Source: Amanita rubescens
Taxonomy: Eukaryota > Basidiomycota > Agaricomycetes > Agaricales > Amanitaceae
Assembly: GCA_015039365.1 (NCBI GenBank)
Contig: WION01000118.1
Span: 1 to 64,000, forward strand
DNA length: 64,000 bases
Direction of reading: 5' to 3'
This document shows positions 44,383 through 56,273 of the stretch, one piece after another. The notes beneath the pieces were generated by a model, which had not been told where the DNA came from, searched no databases, and saw only the letters and a program-made list of their open reading frames with translations. The first letter of the stretch is position 1; every line of letters begins with the position of its first letter. A program made the translations under genes and the position numbers.

Positions 44383-45284
44383 TTTCAGATTTGCAAATAT
44401 AGGCGAGAGTAAACTCGGCGATAGGAGAAGCTAGATGAGAGTTGCTTTGGAGGGGCTTGGATACGGACCGTGCAACTTATATTGAAGGCTACGCAAAGAC
44501 GCCCAGGTCGCGTGAAAACCAACAGACATCAGCATGGTAGTCTCATGCCAACGTGATTGGCGCCAAAGGGCGAGTTTGAAAACTCTTCCAAATATTTTCG
44601 CCGCTAGGAAGAGACTACAGCAAGGAACCGCAGTCACCATGGCCGAGAAGTGGTAGAAAACAGGCGACCAATGTAAAGGGGATGCCAGTGGTATTGCGCG
44701 ATAACTGGGAGGGAGTTGGAAGGCGCCGGCGTGGTCACGGCGTGCGTACCACGTGTATGTAGTAATGTACGATGTATATAGGATTAGACCAGTGTTAGTA
44801 TGATAGGACCGGAAATAAACTGACTTGCATGTTGCAGCACTAAAAAACGGGGAGAAGCCGGTACTGTTGATGTCAGATGACGGTTAGGATGTATCGCCAA
44901 GTCGGCTGACAGTCGCAAAGCCCATTGAGATGCAAAGCAAAGAACAAGTGGGTTTTTCGTGCCGCCTAAGAAAGCCCAGGGCCCAGGTGACGATGGTTAA
45001 CTCACTTTAATGAGTTTTAGTATTTCTCAGCTCCCTCGAGGCTACTATCCGATGGCATCAGTGAAACCTGGGGGCCGCTCCAGGCTGCGCCAGGCATTCA
45101 GGAACACTCCGGAGTGATCCAGAGTGCCTGAAGCGCCCCCCTGAGTTTGCTGATGAATTATATGGGACATTGCTTTTGCCCAGGAACTTCGGGCTCAACG
45201 GATATACTCCCATCTCACTAAGAGCGACATTTAATCGCACTAAAGTCTAACTTATTCAATCGACGGCACTCATATCGCTTGCAG
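44383..45284. other. Intergenic region upstream of the membrane-protein gene
   Basis: A minus-strand frame (44640-44431, MVTAVPCCSLFLAAKIFG) is open for 69 codons, but I could not join it to the gene. No other gene is supported. About 45085-45145 has short inverted words (GCCAGGCATTCAGG against CCAGAGTGCCTGAAGC) and may fold. Confidence 0.4.
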
Positions 45285-45744
45285 CACTGACAGCGTGTTA
45301 ACCTCGTTACCATCGCCATCTACAACATCCAGCGCGTCGGCCATCACCATCTTAGCAGATGACTTCAACCAACGTTACGCGGAAGTCGATATCAAGAATC
45401 TCCCGATACCCCAGCTCGTTTCGCAAGCTGAACGTCTCACAAGAGCACTGGGTGCCTCAAGCCTTGATAATGTGATCGAATATGAGAGCGTCAGGGCTCA
45501 TGCAGACAAGGTACTTGAGGCGATGCTTGCGCAAGCTGAAAGCTGTGGCGGGGAAAACGCCAAACGATACACCGCTACAGAAATTTGCGCATGTGTTCAC
45601 GCGTCATCCAACACTGCATCTCCAAAATCAGCCTCGAAAAAAGTGAAGTCTTCGGTACGTCTCCTGCATTGGGTGATGGCATATATTGAGCAAAAGAATA
45701 CGGCGGTCACGGCAATTGCGGCATCGAATCATGGTAAAACGTGA
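45285..45744 (+). CDS. Unassigned exon, hypothetical protein
   Basis: An open frame of about 150 codons begins after a possible acceptor (CTTGCAG at 45278-45284). It reads TILADDFNQRYAEVDIKN ... QLVSQAERLTRALGASS ... HADKVLEAMLAQAES. The middle is hydrophilic and probably helical, which looks coding. The frame has no ATG near its start, so upstream exons are needed; a donor GTACGT at about 45655 could end it. I recognise no family. Confidence 0.35.
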
Positions 45745-47292
45745 TTGCAGTATAGCGGAGAGCCTCCATTCGCTGTGGAATGATTTCTCGAGGGCATTGA
45801 TACGTGGCATTGATACGTGGCGATGCGACAGCGGCACTTGTCTTAAAAGTTCTTTACCAACTCAGGTCGATAGGGCAAACTTAACGTTGAGGACTGAAAG
45901 CGGCACAAAAATAAGTTATGAAACGAACACGAACCAAAACCTACCGATGAAGCGGCCGACTGTCTTCAGTTCGACTTGTCGAACGACCGTTGTCAAAGCA
46001 TGTTAAGTATTCATCCTCTATCATGATCATCCCCTGCGTTGGACCAGTTTCCCCAGAGCGTCAATGTACGAGTTTAGCCGACGTCCACGCATTGTATACA
46101 TACACGCCGAGGTGACCACTGCGAACATCATACAGTTTCGGAGGATGTCAAATACTGCGCAGCGACGGAACAGATAGGGAGGTGGGCATGCGGTTAGCGA
46201 AAACCAGCGACGCATACCCCTGTTGCGGTATGCATGAGCAATCTGAGGTACAGCGTTCAGCTCAAACAGGGCCAGATGTATCCGTGATGACATGTTATGT
46301 GACATACCAGTGAGCAGTGGAATCGGTTGATTGCGATGTCGCCTGCATTACCAGGCATGCCACAGTGCCGATGGACTGGAACCTTTGCACGGGTTGGCGA
46401 AATGGGTATTGGACGTACCGTGAACCGCTTTGAGATGCGGTCCCATAACTTGTGGAGAACAACTACCGGCAGGGGCAAAATGATAAATCTAATATTCTAT
46501 GTCGCTCTTAAGGTGCGACACCAGTGGTGAACCCTTTGCGTCCCAGCGGATGCATGACGAACGAAAGACTTCAAACGCCTGCTTGAGTTATGCCTCACGA
46601 TAGGTCCCCTGTTTGTTGAACTTGGCGGCTGACATGTTACGCGGCATACCATTGATTATCGCTAGCAGTGATGCGAGGCTGCTTGCAATTAGCATGCACG
46701 CCACGGTGCGTTTGCGCGGGAGAAATGGACAGTGAACCCGTTTATTTAAGGTTAAAAAAGGACAAAAAGCGGTCATGGGATCACGTGACACCAGGATTTT
46801 GTCTGGCGGAGGCTACTCTCTAAAACCCTCCACTCCACCTTTACAGGTTGCGGGTGATTAATGATTACTCGCCGAATATCAATGGGAATGCCTCCACCAG
46901 CATTGATTCTACTATCGGTCACTCTTTTGTTCTTGGCATATCCAGGGATCAGAAGGGATGACAGTATGGATCGGCACGGGATTCTCAGCACCGTTCTAGT
47001 GCTCCAACCTTATGTGCGTTGCGGGATTCTGAACGATCTGGAGACAGCGAGGTGTACACCGTTAGCTCCCGAATCCCTCACTTGATGCTCTGCAGAGTGT
47101 ATGGTTCGTTTGGCTCACCACATTCACGTGCAGTGGGGCACGCAGTGCAATATTTATTTCTAAAATATAATGTAAGACGTCTAGGAGATGCAAATGCAAT
47201 GCAAAAGTGATACAGATAGTATGCATATGAAATGAACCGAGCGTGACATGCCGATGCTGGTTGACTCAATAGCATCGAAGCCCTCATTCCGC
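45745..47292. other. Gene-free stretch before gene L
   Basis: About 46285-46365 and 46630-46715 are a weak direct repeat (GACATGTTATGTGACATACC against GACATGTTACGCGGCATACC, and later GCATGCCACAGTGC against GCACGCCACGGTGC). I see no supported gene. Confidence 0.4.
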
Positions 47293-47952
47293 CTAGGAGT
47301 GAGATCCGATGGTTCTCGGGTCCTTATTCATCATGTCCTTGCTGTAGGAATGACCGTTATTCCTTTTCCATTCCAATTCGGCCTTGTTCAATCATTTAGA
47401 CTCACTAATTTGGGAGAAAGATTTTCGGAACGAACCTCTAGCAAGACCTTCAAAGCGCCCATTTGTCCTTCTAGTGCATAGGCTTCTCTATCCATGTTCC
47501 TTATCCACCGAAATATAGGATGGCCCGCTTCGTATCTAATGTAAACGAGCAATCTTTCCAGCACTCTGTTTTCACCCGGTTAACGCTATTGAGAATCCCG
47601 AATTGTCAAAAATTACCTCATTAAGTTTGCGGCAATGTCGGCCATGAAATTGGTATGTGGTGCGCGTTCAGCACCGTGCGCAAGCCCTATAAGTGTAGCC
47701 GCCTGGTCAAATAGGCGGGAGCTTCCCGAGACGTCGCGGTGGGCCGAAAAGACCGTGACACGACACTCATCGTAGCAATTGTATGCCGCACTGAGGGTGC
47801 GAAGAATGCGAGCATCCTACAGGAAACATTAGTGTTGTCCTAGTTCTGTAACTGGCACTTACAGGCCCTTCAACATCCAGCGATGGCTGTGAGATTTGTT
47901 GACCCATGGAAAAAGTGAGATAGTGAGATAGTGCGTGATTTATGAGTATCAT
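47293..47952 (-). CDS. Family 2 gene L: small helical protein
   Basis: Exons (5' to 3') are 47952-47863, 47816-47617, 47565-47436 and 47382-47293, giving 169 residues with phases 0, 2, 0. Exon 2 (200 bases) has DARILRTLSAAYNCYDEC ... HTNFMADIAANLM. Exon 3 (130 bases) has LLVYIRYEAGHPIFRWIRNM ... LEGQMGALKVLLE. Exon 4 starts AELEWKRNN. Exon 2 and 3 lengths are the same as in J. No CxxC, motif or membrane tail is present. It is divergent from gene H, as J is from I. The function is unknown. Confidence 0.75.
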
Positions 47953-49086
47953 ATGTCAGTTCTCTGGGGGAGAATACTATCGAAGTAATCATGCCGGTTT
48001 ATATCTTCCGTGCTAATCGAAAGGACGATTGACGCGCACAGCTTTAACGGCTATTTGATGGCCCATGGTTTGGGGCCTGCAGTGGAACAGTGAACCGGAG
48101 GTAAATCCGCACGAGAAATGTCACGCAGCTTCGTACGTAGCATTTCCAAACCTGAACGCGTTCGCGCAGGTTGATACACGAGCCATCAGCGGAATACCGC
48201 ATTTACACGTGTCAGCCTCGAGGATGACGGCAAGCTAGCGATATCCACGGCTTCTGTTCACATAAGAGAACCTGCTTATCGTCCTCGGACATATCTCGAG
48301 TTCCAAGTGCTCCCTTAAGCTGTAACAAGGGCATCTGCCGCAGTCGATGGAAGCCAAGAACCCAGTGAAGATAACGATGGAGCAGCAGTTATCAGCAGCA
48401 TCCCGCCTTCAGGGACTGAAAGGCCACGTGAATAACACGCGATAACCACGTTGAAACGGACACGAGGTCCTTGTAGGTCGGTATTCCCTCAAAGGCTAAG
48501 ATACTAGGATATTTTCAGCCGCTGAAATAATATCGGGATCATAATGATGGTTCGAAACATCATCAAGGACCTGTAGTGTTAGCTACGTACGTTCTGACAT
48601 TTTTCCAAAGAAAGGCCATGGTTGTCGAAGGAACAGAGCGATGTGCAGCGACTCCATTGTTCACGATCATAACAGGCTGCAAGAAGGTTAACCTTTATAT
48701 GGTATTTAGGTAACATCAATACACGTTGGCACAGCCTCCTGTCGGTGCGTGAGAGTCGCGTGCCCCACTAAGATTAGATAATGCGTCACTGGCATGGACA
48801 CACTGCCAATGGAAGACCATTCCAAACCCCAACTTACATACGAGAATCACAAACGACCTCGGGTGGATTCGTCTCTCCCGGTGCGCTATCATCCGCAGCC
48901 TCTGTCGACCGTGGATTGTAAGACAAAGCTTGTGCCCGGGCCGCCAGGCTTCCTCGTGTCCAACGCACGGGTACCTCGCTGACTCGATGGTATATATCTC
49001 ACAATTCCAACGATTTGGATTAGATCCTGGCACTATATAACACCGTCCATCGAGCCTGGGAGTGATCAAACGCTTCTTTCTCTCTC
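47953..49086. other. Region between divergent genes L and H
   Basis: I see no supported gene. TATATAA at 49034-49040, 47 bases upstream of the H start, is a probable TATA box. Confidence 0.45.
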
Positions 49087-49870
49087 ATGGCCCTCCCGTG
49101 GGGGGCAATGCACTGGCACTTTGTGAGTAAGTGAGTCCGGTTCTATGTCCGAGCTAATCAGTTAGAAGCACACATGCCTTGATTCACTCACGAAATACGC
49201 TGGGAACTTTTGGGGCCGGGGACCCGATCAACCCGCATGTATTCAAGAACTCTCTATTACCCTTAAGAAAGGCTTTAGCGTTCACATTAGCAGCGTCAAA
49301 CCCCGAGACGCTTTTTGTCATTTATGTCAGATAGCACACAGGATTGATCGGTGGGTGTTCCATAACTGGAAAAACCTATCGTCCTGAATTACGACTAGGG
49401 TTACGGAGCTCGGGCAGTACCTACAAATCAATGAAAGGCCCGGCAAGAATTTTCCAGGAGCCTTCGTTTATTGGTCCGATAACCTTTACCTCGAGTTGGA
49501 GAGAGAATGTTATGGTCTCATACGTACGCTGAAGGTGAGACTTTGGGGAAGCAACGGGGTCCAGGAAACTGATGCCGGTATTTAGATCATCATCGAGAAC
49601 GATTTGAACCGAACTCTCTCACCGCCACCTGCGTTCACAGCCCCACCGGCACCGTACCCGCCTCCTCCGAATGAAAAAGGAGTTTCCAGCTCTATGTTCC
49701 CCAGTGCAAGAGATGTTCACATCAATGACAGCACTGTAAATAATATAGCGGCGGGAGGCTCAAATGTCGATATAGGCTTCGCCTCGCCTCCGACGATGAC
49801 AGTCAATCGGGTATTGGCCTGTCTGCTACTAGCGGCGGTCTCATATATCTTTGTCAAGAAAATATTTTGA
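49087..49870 (+). CDS. Family 1 gene H: HxC/CxxC protein with C-terminal tail anchor
   Basis: Exons are 49087-49122, 49166-49350, 49399-49534 and 49586-49870, giving 213 residues with phases 0, 2, 0. The first intron is short (43 bases). Exon 2 starts KHTCLDSLTKYAGNFWG and ends CHLCQIAHRID. Exon 3 has QINERPGKNFPGAFVYW. Exon 4 has a proline-rich linker (APPAPYPPPPNEKG), then MFPSARDVHINDS and TVNNIAAGGSNVDIG, then a hydrophobic tail (RVLACLLLAAVSYIFVKK) that ends the protein. The INNxAGD part is altered (an extra residue or two after NNIA). It is closest to F. The function is unknown. Confidence 0.78.
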
Positions 49871-50402
49871 AAAATCGATGCGTTCCTGCAACGTGTCCTA
49901 TATTTTTCCCCCATCTTTTGTATGTCTCCTATTTTATGTGTCTCTTTCCGACTTACCGGTTTCTATTTAAAATTTTCTCTTGCCGTCTTGCATGCCTTTA
50001 TTTCTATTCGCTTCTTCTCTCACCTACGTTTATTTTTATTGGGCAGCGTGGAATGCCTTTCACTCCCATGCAGGGTTTCGGACTCTTAAGCCGGACTTCA
50101 TACTATCTGCTTTTTTCAGTATTTTACTTAATAAGAACGAAGCGGTCGTTTAGTTTTATCTTATATAGTACGAATCGTTAGGTCAACGAATTCGAAATAC
50201 GTTTTGGGAACGTACCCCTGGCCGACGTGTGTCATAGTGGAGAAAAAACAGCACGTCATAGTTAGCGAACAGCTAAGGAGCACTGTTTGTGTAATAGGCC
50301 AAACCGTGGCAACGTGACACCTACACGTTCCTTCTTGCTGTTCGAGGCTGAAATTCGTCCTGTAGACACTTCTTTAACATTCGGCCGAAATCTTCCACTC
50401 CA
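49871..50402. other. Spacer between H and M
   Basis: No gene is supported. The first part is T-rich and probably 3' untranslated sequence of H. Confidence 0.4.
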
Positions 50403-51015
50403 ATGTTCGTAGACTTCATCTTCAAATGGAACGAGACGTCGAACCAGAGTGAACTCCCGCGACGTGAAGATAAAGTGAGTCCTTGACATTCTAGGGCACT
50501 GCAGACTCTTGATCTCGCACGTAGGGCCCACAGGCCGTCACCGCTGACGCTATAGCCCGTGCAAAAGAGCTGCATGACAAATTCTCGCAGATGCTGTCGA
50601 CCGCTCGCAGCGGAATGTCAGGAAGCGAGCACTTACAGCAACCCGCTTCGGAAATCATGGAACTTACGCAGAGGGCTGGAAACCCCCCTTGTACGCATTT
50701 TATGCCGGATATTGCAATGAACGTGTTACGGTAGGCCATATCGTCTTCAAAGGGTCGGTCTGTCTGGAAGTCACCACGGCGTTAGGTTGATGGAAGAACT
50801 GCTATCTTTTGCCGAGTATGAAGCTGGTCATTTTATCTTTCGCTTGTTTTGGAATATGCAAAAAGAAGAGAAATCATTGGATGGCAAGATGCAAGCGTTA
50901 CGAATTTTGATAGAGGTCCGTCATTCCTGGTATCGTGCCGAGGGAAGAATACGATCAATTGCTTTGACAGGCCGAGTTGGAGTGGAAGCGGAGGGAAGGT
51001 CATGCAAGGCCGTGA
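50403..51015 (+). CDS. Family 2 gene M: small helical protein
   Basis: Exons are 50403-50474, 50534-50730 (197 bases), 50786-50915 (130 bases) and 50971-51015, giving 147 residues with phases 0, 2, 0. Exon 1 is MFVDFIFKWNETSNQSELP and more. Exon 2 has DAIARAKELHDKFSQML, then MSGSEHLQQPASEIMELTQR and THFMPDIAMNVLR. Exon 3 has LLSFAEYEAGHFIFRLFWNM ... LDGKMQALRILIE. Exon 4 is AELEWKRREGHARP and stop. K, which follows F, is its closest relative (YAEYETSHFIFRL; AELEWKRRED). The function is unknown. Confidence 0.75.
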
Positions 51016-51534
51016 CCGAGAGATGTTTCTTGCCTCGAATCTTTTCCGCTTGGATTCCGTCATTTTTTGTATCCGTTTGCAGCCATTTTTGTCATATGCC
51101 GAATTTTCATTTTCAATCTGCTCAGATTGGGTAGTGTGAATGCCGGATGTCTACTGCATTAAAAAAATAACCCGTACCCTTGCAATTTGCTCGTTACCAG
51201 AATTTTTTTAAACAAGACCAAATTCTATTTTGGGCGGAATCAAAGTCGCCAACGTTGTCGGTTACTATTTGTCAATGTAACATGGACGTCATCATTGCTC
51301 GGAGTCACAGCTGCGCAAGATCTCTATGCATTTTATCAATTGCCCTGGTGTGGGACCACTTGACTCCAGAAGGTAAGATCAAAACACGTTTGCCGTATTG
51401 CCGCAAATTCTTATTGTCTTTCACTGAGCCAAACAGACACAAACTAAGCATCAATTGTTCTGCGCATCCATTGTCCAACGAGCGTAAGATGAAGGCCAAA
51501 ATATTCCGCATTTTGCTTTCTCCCACTATCTATC
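51016..51534. other. Upstream region of the ABC transporter gene
   Basis: No gene is supported. It should contain the transporter promoter; I found no clear element. Confidence 0.4.
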
Positions 51535-54500
51535 ATGCGTCAAAGTTCGGCCCTTGTGGTCGAAACGACGACGACGACACCAGACGACCTTCCTTACGAC
51601 TTGGAACTCTCTAGACGAATTTCCGTGTATACTACCACGACTGAACCCGATGTCAAGTCTATCATTTCCACGAAACCCATTCCTTCCGCTTCGTTACTCC
51701 GAGAGCAACATCCCCTCAAACCCTCAATACGCCTACTCTTCTCCTGTCTTTCGCGAACACATTTTTTCTTCCTTTTCCTACCAGCCGTCTTGATCTCCAT
51801 CATCGCGGGCGGCGTTGCACCATTCATGACATACGTCATTGGTCAAGTATTCGACGCCTTTTCCCAATTCCAGCTTACGTCAAATCCTTCAACGGAAGCC
51901 AAGGAAAACCTCCTTCACGGGGTTGGTCTTGCAGCGCTCGAGCTCATCGCGTTAGCTGTCGGTTCCCTGGCTCTAAGCAGCCTCACATCATGCATTTGGA
52001 TTTGGATCGGAGAAACCAATGCCATGGCTGTCCGGAAACGTGTCTATCTCGCGGTCACGCAGAAAGAGATGGCATGGTTCGACACCAAAATGGGCGCTGA
52101 CGATACCATGTTTTTGGGACACGGGGATGAACAACACGGACCAGTTGGTGCAGGAGGCCTTATGGCAAATTTCGCAAGGTAACGTTCACACCGTTCGTGT
52201 CTTTCATGAAGGAAACTCATTTCTTTACACCAGGGAAACGGACGACGTTCGGATGGCAACGTCGCTGGCTTCCGGCATGCTTGTACAATACATCACAACC
52301 TCAATAACCTGTCTCGCTCTCGCATTCACACGCTCCTGGGCATTAACGCTAGTCGTTCTCTCCGCAGTCCCAGTTCTCATATTCATTCAAGGCCTTTCCC
52401 AGTCGATCACAGGTCCTCTGCTTGCCCAGGAGCATGTGCATACAGCAAACGCGGCGACTCTCGTCGACCGAGCGATCGCCAGCATAGCTACCGTCAAGGC
52501 GTTCAATGCTGTGCCACATGAAATGTCCGATACCTCTCCTATCCTCGACGCGTTGGAACGAGCTGCCCGTAAGTTGACCGCTGTATGGGGTCTCACCTTC
52601 GGGCCTGGCACAGTTCGTCATGATGAGCATGTTCGTCCAGGGCTTCTGGTTCGGTTCCAAACTCGTCAGAAGTGGGAAAGTCTCTGCCGGCGACGTCATG
52701 GCCGTGTTTTGGGCATGCCTGATCGCGACAAGCAACCTCCAATTATGCATCCCGCAGTTCATTGTCCTCGCGAAAGGAAAACACGCCATCGCCTCGCTTC
52801 TCACCCTCGCCGGTAATGATCAGCGCAACAACGAGGTACTGGCTGACTCCACAGCCACAGCCTTCATATCTACCAATTCTATCTATTCGCAGTCCCGCAG
52901 GTCCAGTCATTCGGCGAGGCGTGGTAATCGGCCGCTCCAGCCCTTGCGAAAGATCACGCCTGCAAGATGTACGGGGGAGTTTTCTTTGCACGGCGTGACC
53001 TTTGCCTACCCGTCGCGTCCTGATACCGACGTCCTCACAGACATATCAATCTATCTCCCGGCAAACGAGACAACATTCATCGTCGGCGCTTCGGGATCCG
53101 GCAAATCTACCATTGCGCAACTGTTGCTCAGGATGTACCACCCCCGAGAGGGCGCTATTCAGCTTGACGATCAAGACATTCGGTATATCGATGAGGCGTG
53201 GATGCGTCGCCATATATCGGGAGTTCGTCAAGGAGAGTGTGTGATAGTCGATGGGAGTGTGTGGGATAACCTGGTGCTAGGGAGTTGAAGAGGAAAGGGA
53301 GGTTACGAAAGAAGAGGTCGAAGAAGCTTGTAGAGCGGCTATGGTTCATGAATTCGTCAGGGATCTTCCTGATGGATATGAGACGCATTTGGGTCGAGCG
53401 GGATATGGTCTAAGCGGTGGTCAGAGACAACGGCTAGCGCTCGCTCGAGCCAGACTCCGGAACCCTTCTGTATTAATACTAGGTAAGCTTTTCTCTCGGC
53501 CTTGCTTTGCCATTCTAACTCATTGGTTATTGTAGACGAAGCAACGTCCGCACTGGATGCAACATCGCGCTTATTGGTTTTCGAAGCGCTCAAACGCTGG
53601 CGTACGGGAAAAACTACCATTGTTATCACACATGATTTATCGCAGATTGAGGCTGCCGATTTCGTTTATGTTTTGAAAGAAGGACAAATCGTCGAACAGG
53701 GCTTTCGAGGCGACCTGGAAAATCCGAAGTGTAGGGAAGAGAGCGAGTTTTGCTCTATGCTCGAAGCGCAGATGCGGACCGGCGGATACCTTCCGGAGAA
53801 GAATTTGGATGAAGAAGTCGACGCGCATCCCGTTGAACTCCCAGATGGTTCAGATGAAGAATCGGCAGACATTCCTTTCCGTTTCAAGCACCATACGTTG
53901 AGACGAGCAACGTCTTTAGCCAACTGGATGTTTGACGCTCTCACCGATCTGACATCGGCTCCGACGAAACATCAGCCCCCTGCCGATGCGGGACTAAAAA
54001 GGATCAGTCGATTCGTTCCGCCAGAGGCATTCAAGGCGGAGATGAAAGAAGATAAAGACGTAGACTTGTCCCGCGCATTACGGGAAGGCAGTTTCGAGGA
54101 GCGGAGGCAAGGTCGAAAAAGGCCAGCGAGTATCACGGTTCCCAGCTTCGCGCTACCTGCCGTTCCCAGTGCTGTCAAAACGGCTGCAAGTCGAAGGCTG
54201 AGCTTACAGTTCTCTCCAACATCGCCTGTCTTTACCGTGGGTACCTCGATTCCTTGGGAGGCCCAGGAAACCATTCACAGCTCTACGAGACTTATCCATG
54301 AAGATCAAGAGTTTGAGAACGAGAAGGATGCCATTGAAAGAAGTGGCAACTGGTCCACCGATAAGAGGCAAGTTCGTCCGCGTGCAAGGTGGGACGACAT
54401 GAAAGTTGTCGCGCTCGGTTCTGTCAAAGTTGACTCAAAACCAGTTGAATCGGAAGAATCAGCCATTGAACAACGTCCTCGCTTCTGGTCACTCATACGC

Positions 54501-56273
54501 TCAGTCTTTCCGACAATACCTTATAAGCCAGCGTTCTTCTTGGGTCTATTCGTCTGTCTCGCAAGTGGCGCGATGACTCCCATATTCTCGTTTCTCTTAT
54601 CAAGACTTATATTCGAAGTCTCGATTGGCGCGGGTAACGCGGGTCTGATTAACATATATGGCGGTATCGTACTTTCCGCCGCCGCCTTGGATGGCCTCCT
54701 TATCGGCTCAAAATACTTCGTGATGGAATCTACGGGTATGGCATGGGTCACTCGCATGCGGAAACGCGCATTTGGAAAGATTCTAGCCCAAGACAAGAAA
54801 TTTTTCGACAAGGAGGAAAATTCGCCTGGTCGGTTGGTCCAGATCTTGATCAAGGACGGGGACGATGCGAGGAATCTGGTTTCCGTCGTTATCGGCCAGT
54901 ATCTGGTGGTCTCCGCCATGCTCGGTGTTGGTATGATATGGGCCTTGGTTAGTGGTTGGCAGTTGACCCTTGCGGGCGTTGCCATTGCTCCTGTCTTTGC
55001 TGGTGTTATGGCTATTCAAAGCATTCTCATCGCACGGTGCGAACTCCGTAACAAGCGAGCTAGGGAGGAAGTCGCGCAATGCTATTATGACGCAATCTCG
55101 AACATTCGAGCCATCAGATCCATGTCTCTCGAGTCGGCGTTCAAGGCGCGTTTTGAAGACGCTGCCAACGTTGCGCTCGTAACGGGTCTCAGGGGCGCTA
55201 TGGTGGAGGGCTGCGCTCAAGGAGTCGCGAGCGGATTGATTTACCTGGCTGAAGCACTCCTTTTCTACGTCGGAGCGGTCTTGGTTGCAAAAGGGTCGTA
55301 TACCTACCTCCGCATGGTCGAAGTGCTAAATCTTGTCGTGTTTTCCGTCACTATCGGATCGCAGCTCATGGCATTCAGTAAGTTACACATAATATTTAGT
55401 CGTGTCAGGGTGCTGACTCGATTTGAAGCCCAGAAGATTGAAAAGTCTATTCAGGCGGCCGGCGACTTTGATAAGCTCCTCAAGCTCAGCTCCCATACAG
55501 AAGAATCACGAGGCGTTCTACGCCCAGCTGTGACGGGGCCCGTCGACTTTGCCAACGTTGGTTTCGCCTATACGGAACGTGCCGCCGTGCCTGTTTTGAA
55601 AGACATCAGTTTGCGCGTTATGACAGGCGAATGCGTAGCAATCGTTGGCCCTTCAGGGTCTGGCAAATCTACAATTGCTGCACTTCTTCAACGTTTGTAC
55701 GAACCTCAGTTCGGCGTTATCACCTTAGGCGGAATACCTCTCCACACTATCAACGTGGAACATTTACGTGAACATGTCTCTGTCGTTAGTCAAAACCCAA
55801 ATTTATTCGACGCCTCTATCGCCGAGAACATCCGATATGGCAATAACCTAATCAGTGATGCAGATATCGAAAAAGCAGCGAAAGCCGCTCACGTGCACGA
55901 GTTTATTATGTCACTTCCGGAAGGGTACAACACATTGGTTGGGGAGAACGCGGCGCTGATTTCGGGTGGTCAGGCGCAACGCATTCAGATCGCGCGAGCT
56001 TTAGCAAGACCGGCTTCAATCCTGATTTTGGATGAGTGCACGAGTGCGTTGGATCCGACAAACCAGGCAGCGGTGCTAGAGACGATAAGGGATGCTAAAC
56101 GTGGCCGAACAACCATCATGATAACGCACAAGATGACGGTTATGCAGATGTGTGACCGCATCATACTTGTTGACGGTGGACAAGTTAAGGAAGAGGGGAC
56201 GTACAAGGAACTCATGGAGCTGCGGGGCCATTTTGCCACGCTCGCAAAAGGTGGAGAGTGGTTAGGTGATTGA
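51535..56273 (+). CDS. Full-size ABCB transporter, Ste6-like, with two apparent frameshifts
   Basis: The layout is membrane domain, ATPase, membrane domain, ATPase, about 1543 residues. Exons are 51535-52178, 52234-53482 and 53536-56273; introns (55 and 53 bases) fit. ATPase 1 has Walker A GASGSGKST (~500), LSGGQ (~608) and DEATSALD just after intron 2. ATPase 2 has GPSGSGKST (~1337), ISGGQ (~1439) and DECTSALD (~1463). The sequence recalls basidiomycete exporters of farnesylated a-factor-like pheromone (Ste6), with motifs such as LMANFARETDDVRMATSL. In exon 2 the frame changes twice: near 52601 (one extra base in GGG, between VWGLTFG and FVMMSMF) and near 53282 (again at GGG, between NLVLG and EEEREVTKEE). 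Either the gene is dead or there are two assembly errors; the otherwise perfect motifs favour errors or very recent damage. Confidence 0.85.

Noticed and set aside
46027..46305. 92-codon minus-strand ORF (MSSRIHLALFELNAVPQ)
   Set aside because: It looks somewhat coding, but I could not find exons to extend it and no family is recognised.
52569..52613. Candidate 45-base intron GTAAGT...ACAG in the transporter
   Set aside because: The splice sites look perfect, but removing it deletes conserved coding sequence (KLTAVWGLTFG) and joins in the wrong frame. A one-base insertion explains the data better.
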